A stretch of 64,000 nucleotides of DNA, from contig NZ_CP104144.1 in NCBI RefSeq assembly GCF_025200715.1, forward strand, positions 2,604,001-2,668,000, in the 5' to 3' direction. Source of the DNA: Rhizobium sullae. GTDB lineage: Bacteria; Pseudomonadota; Alphaproteobacteria; Rhizobiales; Rhizobiaceae. Numbering within the stretch: the first letter of the stretch is position 1; every line of letters begins with the position of its first letter. Made by a program: the position numbers and the translations under genes. The notes beneath the pieces were generated by a model. That model saw nothing but the letters and a program-made list of their open reading frames with translations, did no database searches and was not told where the DNA came from. Positions 26,894 through 36,111 of the stretch are shown piece by piece.

Positions 26894-27718
26894 TTACCCC
26901 TTGATGCCGGAAGAGAGCATGAGCGCCTGTGTCACGCGCTTCTGGAAGAGCAGATAAGCCACTGCGACCGGCATGGCTGCGAGGATCGCGACGGCCATGT
27001 CACGGGCATATTTGACGCCGAAGGCATCGCTGATTTGGGTAATGCCGACGGTGACCGTCATCATGTTCTCGGAGCTCGTGACGAGGAAGGGCCACAGGAA
27101 GGCGTTCCAGGCCATGATGTAGGTGATGATCGCCAGTGCTGTGGTAATGCCCCAGTTCAGCGGCAGATAGAGCTTGAAGAGGATCTGGAACTCGCCGCAC
27201 CCGTCGAGCTTTGCCGCTTCTCGCAGTTCTTTCGGAACAGAATCGAAGAACTGCTTGTAGACGATGACGACGACCGGCACGATCAGCTGCGGCAGAATGA
27301 TGCCACCCCAGGTGTTGATCAGGCCCAGCCGGTGCATGAGCACGAATTGCGATACCACAAGGGCTTGCGACGGCACCATGAAGCTCGCGAGGATTATACC
27401 GTAGAGCAGCTTTCGCCCCGGAAACACGATCTGCGACAGCGCATAGGCGCACATCACGCTGATGACGATGACGACGACGGTGACGGTTATCGAAGTCACG
27501 ATCGAATTCAGGTACCAGGTGGCGAGATTGGTCTGAAACAGGGCAAAGTAATAGGCGGAGAAATTGAAGACCTCCGGAATGAAGGTCGTTTTCATCACCA
27601 CCTCCTGCTCCGGCTTGATCGACGTGACGACTGCCCAATAGATCGGGAAGGCCCACATGCAGGCGATGCAGAAGGTGAGAACGAGAAGAAGCGCGTTACC
27701 GATGGTCTTGCCGGGCAT
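26894..27718 (-). CDS. Arabinoside ABC transporter permease (AraQ/MalG type)
   Basis: A 274-residue inner-membrane permease with six predicted helices. The EAA loop reads VPKELREAAKLDGCGEFQIL and the C-terminus is QALMLSSGIKG, both typical of MalG-type subunits. Its start lies 4 bases after the stop of the partner permease, so translation is coupled. The GH51 gene at the head of the operon points to arabino-oligosaccharides as substrate. Confidence 0.93.
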   Translation of the reverse strand: MPGKTIGNALLLVLTFCIACMWAFPIYWAVVTSIKPEQEVVMKTTFIPEVFNFSAYYFALFQTNLATWYLNSIVTSITVTVVVIVISVMCAYALSQIVFPGRKLLYGIILASFMVPSQALVVSQFVLMHRLGLINTWGGIILPQLIVPVVVIVYKQFFDSVPKELREAAKLDGCGEFQILFKLYLPLNWGITTALAIITYIMAWNAFLWPFLVTSSENMMTVTVGITQISDAFGVKYARDMAVAILAAMPVAVAYLLFQKRVTQALMLSSGIKG

Positions 27719-27721
27719 GTG

Positions 27722-28600
27722 TCAGCGCTCCCTTACGCGCAGAAGCTGGTACTGCAGCACGGAAACGACAACGATGATCAGGAAGAGCATCACTGCGACG
27801 GCCGAGCCGACGCCACCGTGGTTGAGGCGGAAAGCCTCGCGATAAACGAGCTGCAGCAGCACATAGGTGGAATTGAACGGTCCGCCCTCGGTCATCAGAT
27901 AGACCTGGTCGAAGATCTTCAGCTGCAGGATGAGCTGAAGAGTGAGAACGAGCGCTGTAACCGGCCAGATCAGCGGCCAGGTGATGCGGCGGAAGCATTG
28001 GAGGCGCGTCGCACCGTCGAGCATCGCAGCCTCGTAATAGTCCTGCGGAATGTTGCGCAGTCCGGCGATGAAGAGCAAAAGGTTGAAGCCGTTCGTCCAC
28101 CAGACCGTCACGAGTGCCACCATCGGCATCGCCCAGACGGGGTCACGGAAAACGCTGACGCGCTTGCCGGTGAAGAATTCGATGATGTGCTGCGCGATGC
28201 CGAACTGCTGGTCGAGAACCCATTGCCATATCTGCGTCACGACCGATACCGGCAGGATATAGGGGATGAAGAAGAGCACGAGTATCAGGCTCTGCAGCCA
28301 GCCCTTCAGGCGCACGACCATCAGCGCCAGGCCAAGTCCGATCAGCGTGTTCGGAATGACCGTCAGCACGACGAAATAACCGGTGTTCCACACCGAGGTG
28401 TAGAAGAGCTTCTGGCCGAAGAGCTTCACATAGTTGCCGAAGCCCACCCACTGGCCCTCGCCGATCAGCGGCGCGTCGGTGAAGCTCAAGGCAAACATCT
28501 TGTAGACCGGATATGCAAAAACGACCAGATAGGCGATCAGAAACGGCGCGATCATGACGATTGCCGTCAGCGTCTTGCCTCGTCTTTCACTGCTGAACAC
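27722..28600 (-). CDS. Arabinoside ABC transporter permease (AraP/MalF type)
   Basis: A 292-residue permease of the MalF/UgpA class. The docking loop IPQDYYEAAMLDGATRLQCF and the ending LQYQLLRVRER are family hallmarks. It is preceded by the binding-protein gene with a strong hairpin between them and followed 4 bases later by the second permease. It forms half of the membrane channel. Confidence 0.93.
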   Translation of the reverse strand: MFSSERRGKTLTAIVMIAPFLIAYLVVFAYPVYKMFALSFTDAPLIGEGQWVGFGNYVKLFGQKLFYTSVWNTGYFVVLTVIPNTLIGLGLALMVVRLKGWLQSLILVLFFIPYILPVSVVTQIWQWVLDQQFGIAQHIIEFFTGKRVSVFRDPVWAMPMVALVTVWWTNGFNLLLFIAGLRNIPQDYYEAAMLDGATRLQCFRRITWPLIWPVTALVLTLQLILQLKIFDQVYLMTEGGPFNSTYVLLQLVYREAFRLNHGGVGSAVAVMLFLIIVVVSVLQYQLLRVRER

Positions 28601-28623
28601 TAAGCTTCTCCTTCAAGAGCAGC

Positions 28624-28652
28624 CGCCGGCCGGAGGGTGGCTCCGGCCGGCG
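28624..28652 (-). promoter_or_regulatory. Intra-operon hairpin after the binding-protein gene
   Basis: CGCCGGCCGGAG at 28624-28635 pairs perfectly with CTCCGGCCGGCG at 28641-28652 over a 5-base loop. It starts 6 bases beyond the binding-protein stop and ends 24 bases before the permease start on the minus strand. Such structures stabilise the upstream message or attenuate the downstream genes, giving excess binding protein. Confidence 0.75.
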
Positions 28653-28657
28653 AATTC

Positions 28658-29926
28658 TCACATCTGGCTCTTCAGTTCTTCGCGCATCTGTTCGATCGCG
28701 TCTTCCGGTTCGAGCTGTCCGTTCAACGCCGGAACCACGAAGTTCTGCGTCGCTTCGTAGATCGGACCGCCAACGCCCGCGAGTTTGGAGACCGGATCGA
28801 AGACGGCCGTGTCTGCGAGCTTTGCATAGGTCGCATTCGGCTGCATTTCCTTGAATTCCTTACTGTCGGTCACCGGCTTGTAGGCCGGGATGTGGCCGGC
28901 GTTAGCCCAGGAAATGCTATGCTCGTTCATCCAGTTGATGATCTCGAGCACGATCTTCACCTTCTCCGGAGAGATCGGCCTGGCTTCGCTGTTCGGAATT
29001 GCGAAGGAGTGGGAGTCCGCCCAAGTCGCCTGCGTGCCCATCAGGTTCGGGATTTCGATGGCGCCCCATTCGAAACCGAGATTGCCATTCTTCTGCAGAT
29101 CGGCCATCGTCGGCACCTCCCAGACGCCGTTGATATGCATGGCGGCCTTGCCGGAGGTAAAAAGCGCAATCGAGGCTTCATAGGAAATCAGCTTCGGCGA
29201 ATAGCCGGTGGAGACCCAGTTTGCCATGGTCTTCAGCGCATTGACGCCGGCATCGCCCGGCAAGATCTCGTCTCCCTCGATGAACTTCGCGCCCTGCTGG
29301 GCGAGCAAGGTATAGAAGACACGCCACATCGAGCCGCCTTCGTCGGTGTGCAGCGACAGCGGATACTCGACCTTGCCCGTTGCCTTGATCTTTTCAAGCG
29401 AGGCATTGAAATTGTCGAGTCCGTCGAGACCCTTAGGCAGGCCATCGTCGCCGAGCAGGCCGGCTTCCTTCAGGATGGTCTTGTTGTAGTAAAGAACTAT
29501 CGAGTGAATATCGAAGGGAATGCCGTAGACCTTTCCGTCGGAGGTCGCCTGCTTCCAGCTGGCGTCGACGTAGTTCTCCTTCTTGATGCCTGCCGCTTCC
29601 AGTTCTTCCGGCGCCAGCGGGCGAAGGATGCCGCTCGGCACGGCCAGCGGATAGCGCGACATGTGATAGGTCATGATATCCGGCTGCTGGCCGACGGCCG
29701 CAGCCGTCTGGACCTTGGTGTAGAACGGCACGCCCCACTCAAGTGTCGTGGCGTTGATCTTGATATCCGGATGGGTATCGTTGAACTCCTTGATCAGCGC
29801 CTTCATGCGGACGCCGTCGCCTCCGCTTAAGAAGTCCCACCAGGTAACGTCCGTCTGTGCGAATGCGGCTGCCGAGGGCAGCAATGCGATTGCCGCCGAA
29901 ACGGCCAGTTTCAGTATCTTTTTCAC
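28658..29926 (-). CDS. Arabinoside ABC transporter periplasmic binding protein
   Basis: A 422-residue family 1 extracellular solute-binding protein. The signal peptide ends at AAAFAQ near residue 23. The mature protein opens with TDVTWWDFLSGGDG, typical of sugar-binding receptors. A GTG start at 29926 is chosen because GAGGAGGAAC stands just upstream and it begins the signal peptide; in-frame sequence further upstream has no such character. It delivers the sugar to the two following permeases. Confidence 0.92.
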   Translation of the reverse strand: MKKILKLAVSAAIALLPSAAAFAQTDVTWWDFLSGGDGVRMKALIKEFNDTHPDIKINATTLEWGVPFYTKVQTAAAVGQQPDIMTYHMSRYPLAVPSGILRPLAPEELEAAGIKKENYVDASWKQATSDGKVYGIPFDIHSIVLYYNKTILKEAGLLGDDGLPKGLDGLDNFNASLEKIKATGKVEYPLSLHTDEGGSMWRVFYTLLAQQGAKFIEGDEILPGDAGVNALKTMANWVSTGYSPKLISYEASIALFTSGKAAMHINGVWEVPTMADLQKNGNLGFEWGAIEIPNLMGTQATWADSHSFAIPNSEARPISPEKVKIVLEIINWMNEHSISWANAGHIPAYKPVTDSKEFKEMQPNATYAKLADTAVFDPVSKLAGVGGPIYEATQNFVVPALNGQLEPEDAIEQMREELKSQM

Positions 29927-30068
29927 GTCGGTTCCTCCTCGATTAAAGCATCGGTTATGACCATCCCGCAGCACGGGATGGCTTTCGTTGCGAACCTCCT
30001 CCAAGGCCCACAATCCCATTCCAGCATTTATTTCCGAAATCCGGGTTCAGACGCCCAGATTCCGGGTA

Positions 30069-31154
30069 TCAGCTGAGCCTTCTGCCTTCGCTGTCGAAGG
30101 CCAGCATTTCGGGCACTCTCAGAGAGAGGCTGATCTTTTCCTTGGGCTGCGGGCGGCTGTCGCGGCACTCGACCGTCATTTCAGTACCGCTTTTAGTCAG
30201 GATGTGCAGGTAGCCGGTCCCTCCCAACTCCTCGGTGAACTCGGCCACGGCCGCAAGCTTCACGGTGCCTTCGCTCGCCACAAGCCCGATGTGCTCGGGA
30301 CGGACGCCGACATGGACAGATGTGCCCCGCGCGAGCCTCGCGCCGGTCGGCAAGTCGAATGGTTGGCCGGGCGCGTCGTCAAGCTCGACCCGCAAGGAGC
30401 CTTGCCCGGCGCTCATGACTTTTGCCTTCAGGAAGTTCATGCCCGGCGAGCCGATGAAGCCTGCGACAAACATGTTTTGCGGATCCCGATAAAGTTCGAG
30501 CGGCGCGCCGACCTGCTGGACGACACCGTCCCTCAGCACGACGATCTTGTCGGCAAGCGTCATCGCCTCCACCTGGTCATGCGTGACGTAGACCATGGTC
30601 GCGCCGATCTGCCGGTGCAGACGGGCGATCTCCATGCGCATCTTCACGCGCAGTTCCGCATCAAGGTTGGACAGCGGTTCATCGAACAGGAAGACGCGCG
30701 GCTCGCGCACGATCGCCCGGCCGATCGCCACGCGCTGACGTTGGCCGCCGGAAAGCTGGCTCGGCTTGTGACCGAGGTAGTCGCCGAGACGCAGAATATC
30801 CGCCGCCGCCTTTACCTTCTGCTGAATCTCCGCCTTCGGCCGGCGTGCGATCGATAGGCTAAACGCCATGTTTTCGAAAACGGAGAGATGCGGATAAAGC
30901 GCGTAGGACTGGAAGACCATCGCCACGCCACGCTTGGAAGCCTCCCTGTGCGTCACGTCGTCGTTCTCGATACGGATTTCCCCGCCGCTCGTCTCCTCCA
31001 GTCCCGCGATCATTCTGAGCAACGTCGACTTTCCGCAGCCCGAAGGGCCGACAAAGACTGCGAACTCACCCTGTTCGATCTCGATATCGACGCCATGAAT
31101 GACCTTGAACGCGCCGAACGACTTGCTGACATTCGTCAGCTTGATACCAGACAT
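30069..31154 (-). CDS. Arabinoside ABC transporter ATPase (UgpC/MsmK type)
   Basis: A 361-residue nucleotide-binding subunit with Walker A GPSGCGKST at 36-44, the signature LSGGQRQR, DEPLSNLDAELR, and a C-terminal TOBE domain (HVGVRPEHIGL). It sits between the GH51 gene (59 bases upstream) and the binding-protein gene (142 bases downstream) in one operon. UgpC-type ATPases can serve several sugar importers, but here one dedicated copy is encoded. Confidence 0.95.
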   Translation of the reverse strand: MSGIKLTNVSKSFGAFKVIHGVDIEIEQGEFAVFVGPSGCGKSTLLRMIAGLEETSGGEIRIENDDVTHREASKRGVAMVFQSYALYPHLSVFENMAFSLSIARRPKAEIQQKVKAAADILRLGDYLGHKPSQLSGGQRQRVAIGRAIVREPRVFLFDEPLSNLDAELRVKMRMEIARLHRQIGATMVYVTHDQVEAMTLADKIVVLRDGVVQQVGAPLELYRDPQNMFVAGFIGSPGMNFLKAKVMSAGQGSLRVELDDAPGQPFDLPTGARLARGTSVHVGVRPEHIGLVASEGTVKLAAVAEFTEELGGTGYLHILTKSGTEMTVECRDSRPQPKEKISLSLRVPEMLAFDSEGRRLS

Positions 31155-31213
31155 GCATCCTCCCGATTGTCGTTTTCATCAGGGCGGCTCCCCCGCCGCC
31201 CCATGGCAATCAG

Positions 31214-32734
31214 TTACGCCGAAGCAACAGACAGCAGTATGAAATGATAGGACTTCGCCGGCAGCGAACCGATGAGCGCACCCTCGTCGGTGACGGAAAG
31301 ACCCGACCCCGCCTTGGGGACGACGCGGTTCTGGTCCTCGACCGAGTTCCTGGCTTTCAGTTCCTCGCCGGTCATGACGTGATGCTGCATGACCGTGAGG
31401 CCCTTGAAGCCCTGCAGGTCGACGCTCAAGTCCATCGCCTCGTTAAGGCTGCGGTTTATCGCAAAGAGCGCAATGCTCTTGCCGTCGTCGTGCAGCACTG
31501 CCGACAAGTCGAGATAGGGAACGTCCTGGGCAACATCGCAGTCATAGGTTGGACCAGAGGCGGAAACCGTCAGCGCCGTGCCGCGTCCGTATTTCGAGGC
31601 AAACTGCAGCGGATAATAGATCGACTGGCGCCATGCGGGGCCGCCTGCCCTGGTAAGGATTGGTGCAATCACGTTCACCAACTGCGCCATGCAGGCGATC
31701 TTGACTCGGTCGGAGCGGCGGATGAAGACATTGATCAGCGAAGCGACGAAGATCGCATCCTCGAGATTATAAAGCTCCTCGAGAAGCGGCGGTGCTTCCG
31801 GCCAATCCCAACTGGCGATACGCTCGCCGTCTTCCTTGCGGTCGTGATACCAGACGTTCCATTCGTCGAAGCAGATCTTCACGTCGCGCTTCGACCGCTT
31901 CTTCGCCTTGATGTAGTCGATCACACCGCCGATGGTGACGATATAGCGGTCGAGCTCGATCGCCTTGGCATAGTAGTTCAGCGTGTCGTTTTCTTCATTG
32001 CCGAAGTACTTGTGCAGCGAAATGTAGTCGACGCTGTCATAGCTGGCATCGAGAACCGTCGCTTCCCATTCGGGATAACTCTTCATCTTGTCGTTGGACG
32101 AGCCGCAGACCACTGTCTCCAAAGTCTTGTCGAAATACTTGAAGGCCTTGCTGACCTCATTGGCGAGGTGACCGTATTCGGCGGCACTCTTGTGGCCGAC
32201 CTGCCAGGGACCGTCCATTTCGTTTCCGAGGCACCAGATACGGACATCGTGCGGATCCTTGTAACCGTGCTTGACGCGAAGGTCGCTCCAGTACGTTCCG
32301 CCCGGATGATTGCAATATTCGAGGAAGTTGCGCGCATCGTTCAGACCGCGCGAGCCGAGGTTCATGGCGAGCATCATCTCGGTATTTGCGAGCTTCGACC
32401 AATCGGCGAATTCGTTGATGCCCATCTGATTGGTTTCACGCGTCCGCCATGCGAGATCAAGCCGCGTCGGACGCTGGTCCCGCGGGCCGATACCGTCTTC
32501 CCAATGATAGGCCGAAACGAAATTGCCGCCGGGATAGCGCACGATCGGCATGTCGAGGTCGCGCACCATATCAAGAACGTCGGTCCGAAAGCCGTTCTTG
32601 TCCGCTTTTTCATGGCCCGGTTCATAAATTCCGGTATAAACCGCACGGCCCATGTGCTCCAGGAAGGAGCCGTAGACGCGCTTGTCGACGGTTGAAATCG
32701 TGAATTCCCGGTTAAGGGTCGCTCTAGCCCGCAT
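31214..32734 (-). CDS. abfA: Alpha-N-arabinofuranosidase, GH51
   Basis: A 506-residue intracellular glycoside hydrolase that releases L-arabinofuranose from arabinan and arabinoxylan fragments by a retaining mechanism. The acid/base is Glu172 in CLGNEMDGPW and the nucleophile is Glu291 in CFDEWNVWY; the RYPGGNF motif near 66-72 is another GH51 landmark. There is no signal peptide, so its substrate must be imported, matching the ABC system that follows. It is the first gene of the operon, behind an A/T-rich promoter region. Confidence 0.96.
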   Translation of the reverse strand: MRARATLNREFTISTVDKRVYGSFLEHMGRAVYTGIYEPGHEKADKNGFRTDVLDMVRDLDMPIVRYPGGNFVSAYHWEDGIGPRDQRPTRLDLAWRTRETNQMGINEFADWSKLANTEMMLAMNLGSRGLNDARNFLEYCNHPGGTYWSDLRVKHGYKDPHDVRIWCLGNEMDGPWQVGHKSAAEYGHLANEVSKAFKYFDKTLETVVCGSSNDKMKSYPEWEATVLDASYDSVDYISLHKYFGNEENDTLNYYAKAIELDRYIVTIGGVIDYIKAKKRSKRDVKICFDEWNVWYHDRKEDGERIASWDWPEAPPLLEELYNLEDAIFVASLINVFIRRSDRVKIACMAQLVNVIAPILTRAGGPAWRQSIYYPLQFASKYGRGTALTVSASGPTYDCDVAQDVPYLDLSAVLHDDGKSIALFAINRSLNEAMDLSVDLQGFKGLTVMQHHVMTGEELKARNSVEDQNRVVPKAGSGLSVTDEGALIGSLPAKSYHFILLSVASA

Positions 32735-32829
32735 GGATGTTCCTCGTTTATTGAATCTGATTTTTTGCCAAGCTATTCTGGGAAGTTTTTTTTATCAAGT
32801 ATTTTGTTTTGTATCCGAAAATCAGTTTC
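32735..32829 (-). promoter_or_regulatory. A/T-rich promoter region of the arabinoside operon
   Basis: The bases before abfA are strikingly A/T-rich in a GC-rich window, including a run of eight T near 32787-32794 and candidate minus-strand -35 elements (TTGAAA, TTGATA). CGAGGAAC forms the ribosome-binding site just before the ATG. I cannot fix a single -10/-35 pair. Confidence 0.45.
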
Positions 32830-32863
32830 AAAAAAGGTATGCACAGGCCGATGGACGGCCTGT
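32830..32863 (-). terminator. Terminator after the flavin-reductase gene
   Basis: ACAGGCCG (32843-32850) pairs with CGGCCTGT (32856-32863) and is followed on the minus strand by a T run (32830-32835). It lies about 45 bases after the flavin-reductase stop and isolates that operon from the arabinoside operon. Confidence 0.6.
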
Positions 32864-32907
32864 TGGGCAGGATGCTTGCAGTGATCTTTCGGTTTGAAAA
32901 GAATGTG

Positions 32908-33465
32908 TTAGAGCTGCGGCGTCAGCATTCCGAAGCGGTCGCGGATCGTGCTGCAGGTGTCGCCGCCGAGACGCGCGATGGCGTCGACCTCGGCCGGGTC
33001 GACGCGCAGCCGCTCGGGATCGACGACCCCGTTGCGATAGTGCGCGTAGATGATCTCATCCAAGATGATCTGCCGCGATTTGCCAAGCTCTAGCGTGACA
33101 TGCCGGCGGCATTCGAAGGCGGCAGGAGCTTCCGCAATCCATGGCGAAACGACCTTTTCGCCGGGCATGGCCGTCAGACCAGCCTGCTTCAATTCGTCGA
33201 CACCGCGCGGAAATTTCCCGCCGCAGACATGCATAGCCTCGGCGATCGCAAACGAGACGATGTTAACGGTGAAAACCTCGGTCATGCGGATATTGTGGGC
33301 AGTATCCTTAAAGGACATGTCCGGATGGTTCTCGACGCCGAGCGCCAGGATCGGCGGATCGGCCGATAGGCAGTTGAAGAAGGAAAAAGGCGCGGCATTG
33401 ATGCGGCCGTTCTCATCGACCGTCGTCACCAGGGCGATCGGCCGCGGAATGACCGTGCCGATCAT
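32908..33465 (-). CDS. Flavin reductase family protein (FMN-binding), start unclear
   Basis: A flavin-reductase-like FMN-binding split-barrel protein of at least 185 residues. VIPRPIALVTTVDENGRINA with APFSFFNCLSADPP is the diagnostic FMN-binding region. Coding similarity to the family (FDFTALSERERYKL) continues 16 codons upstream of the only ATG at 33465, back to an in-frame TGA at 33520-33522 that ends the racemase gene. No ATG, GTG or TTG exists in that stretch; ATC at 33513 stands where the family start would be. The enzyme is thus either started from ATC or is N-terminally truncated. It is the last gene of the PotABCD-like operon. Confidence 0.8.
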   Translation of the reverse strand: MIGTVIPRPIALVTTVDENGRINAAPFSFFNCLSADPPILALGVENHPDMSFKDTAHNIRMTEVFTVNIVSFAIAEAMHVCGGKFPRGVDELKQAGLTAMPGEKVVSPWIAEAPAAFECRRHVTLELGKSRQIILDEIIYAHYRNGVVDPERLRVDPAEVDAIARLGGDTCSTIRDRFGMLTPQL

Positions 33466-33519
33466 CAGCTTGTAGCGCTCGCGCTCGCTCAGTGCCGTAA
33501 AGTCGAAGGAGATGCCATC

Positions 33520-34263
33520 TCAGCTGGCTGTCCCCATCGCGGCAAAGCTGCTCATTGCGCCCGTGAAGGGCTTGGGAAGCGGCGAGGCATAAGAGCCGCG
33601 CTTGCTGGTCGAAAGCCCGAGCGAGACCAGCGCTTCAGCCTGCTTCACGGCCGCGGCAACGCCATCGACGACCGGAACGCCATAGATCTCCTGCAGATCG
33701 CGCGCCAGATCGGTCATGCCCGCACAGCCGAGCACGATCGCTTCGGCACCATCCTCGGACAGGGCCTTCTCGATTTCGGCGCGGAGCTTTCCGATGGCAC
33801 CTGAGGCCTCGTTTTCGAGTTCCAGCACCGGGATGTCGGACGCCCTCACCTTCGCCCGGCCGCCCATGCCGTAGCGGCGGACAAGATTGTCAATGAGTAC
33901 GCGGGAGCGTTCCAGCGTGGTGACGACGGTGAAGCGCTGCGCGAGAAAGCCAGCCGTCGCCACGGCGGATTCGCAAAGGCCGAGCACCGGTACATCGGCG
34001 ATCGTGCGCGCGGCATCGAGGCCAGTATCATCGAAGCAGGCGATGATTGCGGCATCGTAGCCAACGCCCTGGCGTTCCTTCAGCTCCATCAGCAGTCCCG
34101 GGATCGCGAGCGCCCCATCATAATGGCCCTCGATCGAAATTGGCCCCATACGGGACGTGACGGCGATGATTTCCGTCCCTGGTGCCGCGACAGCGCGCGC
34201 GGCGACCGCAGCCTTTTCGGTCATCGAAGCCGTCGTATTGGGATTTACCATCAATATGCGCAT
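33520..34263 (-). CDS. Asp/Glu/hydantoin racemase family protein
   Basis: A 247-residue cofactor-independent racemase of the HyuE type. The two catalytic cysteines are in place: Cys76 in IACFDDTG and Cys180 in VLGCAGM, nearly identical in position to characterised hydantoin racemases. It begins 1 base after the permease stop and runs into the flavin-reductase frame, so it belongs to the uptake operon. It probably racemises a hydantoin, ureide or amino-acid-like compound brought in by the importer. Confidence 0.88.
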   Translation of the reverse strand: MRILMVNPNTTASMTEKAAVAARAVAAPGTEIIAVTSRMGPISIEGHYDGALAIPGLLMELKERQGVGYDAAIIACFDDTGLDAARTIADVPVLGLCESAVATAGFLAQRFTVVTTLERSRVLIDNLVRRYGMGGRAKVRASDIPVLELENEASGAIGKLRAEIEKALSEDGAEAIVLGCAGMTDLARDLQEIYGVPVVDGVAAAVKQAEALVSLGLSTSKRGSYASPLPKPFTGAMSSFAAMGTAS

Positions 34264-34264
34264 G

Positions 34265-35086
34265 TCAGCTGATCTTTGCCTGCTGCCGGCTGAGCATCAT
34301 CATGATGCCGAGCGCGACGAGGATGATGGTGAAGGAGAAGAGCGTCGTCACCGTTCCGAGCGCATAGAGCACCGGCGTCGTGACGTTCGTCGTCATGCCG
34401 TAGATTTCGAGCGGGAGCGTGTTGTAGGTGCCCGACGTCATCAGCGTGCGGGCGAATTCGTCATAGGAGAGCGTGAACCCGAAGAGACCGACGCCGATCA
34501 GGCTCGGCAGGATCATCGGCAGAACGACATGCCGGAAAGTCTGCCATGCGCTGGCGCCGAGATCACGCGCGGCTTCCTCGTAGGCGGGAGAGAACCGGTT
34601 GAAGACGGCAAACATGATGAGCACGCCAAACGGCAGCGTCCAGGTGAGGTGGGCGCCGAAAGCCGAGGAATACCAAGCGGGCTTCAGGCCGCCCTGCTGG
34701 AAGACGACGCCGATGCCGAGGGAAATGATGATCGAGGGAACAACGAGGCTCGCAACGGTCGCATAAAACAGTGCGGTCGAGCCGCGGAATTTCCGGCGGA
34801 AGGCAAGGCCTGCGAGCAGTGAGACGACGACGGTAACGACCATGACCATCAGCCCCAACGTGAAGGAGCGTTTAAACGAGGCCCCAAAGTCGCCGACGGC
34901 CTGCTTTTCGAAAAGGTTGAAGAACCAGTGAACCGAAACGCCGTTCAGTGGGAACGTCAGGCCGCCGTCCGGCCCCTGGAATGATAGAATGACAATCGCC
35001 GAGAGCGGGCCGTAGAGAAAGAGCACGAAAACGATAAAAAAGACCGCAAGCACGTAGAATTCGAAGGTCCGCTTTTCGTGGTTCAT
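34265..35086 (-). CDS. ABC transporter permease (PotC type)
   Basis: A 273-residue permease of the spermidine/putrescine PotC class with six helices. The docking loop reads AYEEAARDLGASAWQTFRHV and the following VLPMILPSLIG. It starts 1 base after the PotB-type stop and ends 1 base before the racemase start, so the genes are tightly coupled. Confidence 0.93.
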   Translation of the reverse strand: MNHEKRTFEFYVLAVFFIVFVLFLYGPLSAIVILSFQGPDGGLTFPLNGVSVHWFFNLFEKQAVGDFGASFKRSFTLGLMVMVVTVVVSLLAGLAFRRKFRGSTALFYATVASLVVPSIIISLGIGVVFQQGGLKPAWYSSAFGAHLTWTLPFGVLIMFAVFNRFSPAYEEAARDLGASAWQTFRHVVLPMILPSLIGVGLFGFTLSYDEFARTLMTSGTYNTLPLEIYGMTTNVTTPVLYALGTVTTLFSFTIILVALGIMMMLSRQQAKIS

Positions 35087-35087
35087 C

Positions 35088-36002
35088 TCAAAGCTCCTTG
35101 CGGATGTCGACGACGCGCAGGATGGCGGCGACCATCAAGAGCACGACGACCAGAAGTACCACGGCGTTGGCGGCAGCGGCCGGATACTGCAGCAGCGACA
35201 TCTGGTTTTTCATCATCAGTGCGACGGAAGCGCTCTGGCCACCGGACATGACCTGCACGGTCGAAAAATCTGCCATTACCAGCGTCACGACGAAGATGGT
35301 GCCGATCGCGATGCCGGGTTTTGCTAGTGGGATGACGACGTTCCAGAGGATTTGCCAGCCGCTGGCACCGGCATCGCGTGCCGCCTCGAACAGCGAGCGG
35401 TCGATACGCATCAGCGTGTTGAAGATCGGCGTCACCATGAAGAGTGTGTAAAGATGCACCATGGCGAGGACGACGGCGAAATCGGAATAAAGCAGCCACT
35501 CGATCGGCTGCGGGATGAGCCCCGTCTCGATCAATGTCGTGTTGACGAGCCCATTGCGGCCGAGCACCGGAATCCACGAGATCATGCGGATGATGTTTGA
35601 CGTCATGAAGGGGACCGTGCAGACGAGGAAGAGGATCATCTGCGTTGAGGTCTTGCGGATATGGAACGCCAGGAAATAGGCGACCCAGAAGCCGATGAAA
35701 AGCGTCAGCGCCCAAACGATGACGGTGAATTTGAGCGTATTGAGATAGGTCTTCCAGGTGACCCACGAACCGAGCGTATCGGTGTAGTTCATGGTGAGGA
35801 AGGCGGGATAGAGCCCTGCGAAGTCATAATCCCAGAAGCTGACGAGCGCGATCATCGCGATCGGCAGCAGGAAGAAGAAGCCGAGGATCAGGAAGAGCGG
35901 CAACGCCTGAAGATAGGAGATCGCGGAAAGCGGCAGGCGAAAGCCCCCGCTTCGAACGCGCTCAGTCGTCTCACTGGGTTGTGCGGAAGCGATCGTTGCC
36001 AT
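35088..36002 (-). CDS. ABC transporter permease (PotB type)
   Basis: A 304-residue permease of the PotB class. The start at 36002 (MATIASAQPSETTERV) is used because in-frame sequence upstream crosses the hairpin and the binding-protein gene. Helices begin near residue 30 (ALPLFLILGFFFLLPIAM) and the EAA loop is SLFEAARDAGASGWQILWNV. It pairs with the PotC-type subunit. Confidence 0.92.
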   Translation of the reverse strand: MATIASAQPSETTERVRSGGFRLPLSAISYLQALPLFLILGFFFLLPIAMIALVSFWDYDFAGLYPAFLTMNYTDTLGSWVTWKTYLNTLKFTVIVWALTLFIGFWVAYFLAFHIRKTSTQMILFLVCTVPFMTSNIIRMISWIPVLGRNGLVNTTLIETGLIPQPIEWLLYSDFAVVLAMVHLYTLFMVTPIFNTLMRIDRSLFEAARDAGASGWQILWNVVIPLAKPGIAIGTIFVVTLVMADFSTVQVMSGGQSASVALMMKNQMSLLQYPAAAANAVVLLVVVLLMVAAILRVVDIRKEL

Positions 36003-36111
36003 CTGCCATCCTCTCGGACATTGCGAAAACCAGGGAGGGAAGGGATCCGAAAGACCCCTCTCCGACCCACCCACGGGGAGGAGCGTTTTTCTGCCGCAAC
36101 CTCTCCGGACT

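Noticed and set aside
26792..28603. A 603-codon plus-strand open frame opposite the two arabinoside permeases.
   Set aside because: The charged, His/Asp-rich product is the antisense reading of two hydrophobic permeases that are clearly real.
31244..32695. A 483-codon plus-strand frame opposite abfA.
   Set aside because: The GH51 catalytic motifs are on the other strand; this is a shadow.
33463..34263. A racemase-flavin reductase fusion protein, because the frames are the same.
   Set aside because: An in-frame TGA separates them and both families normally occur as separate proteins; readthrough is possible but unsupported. Kept only as an alternative in a finding.
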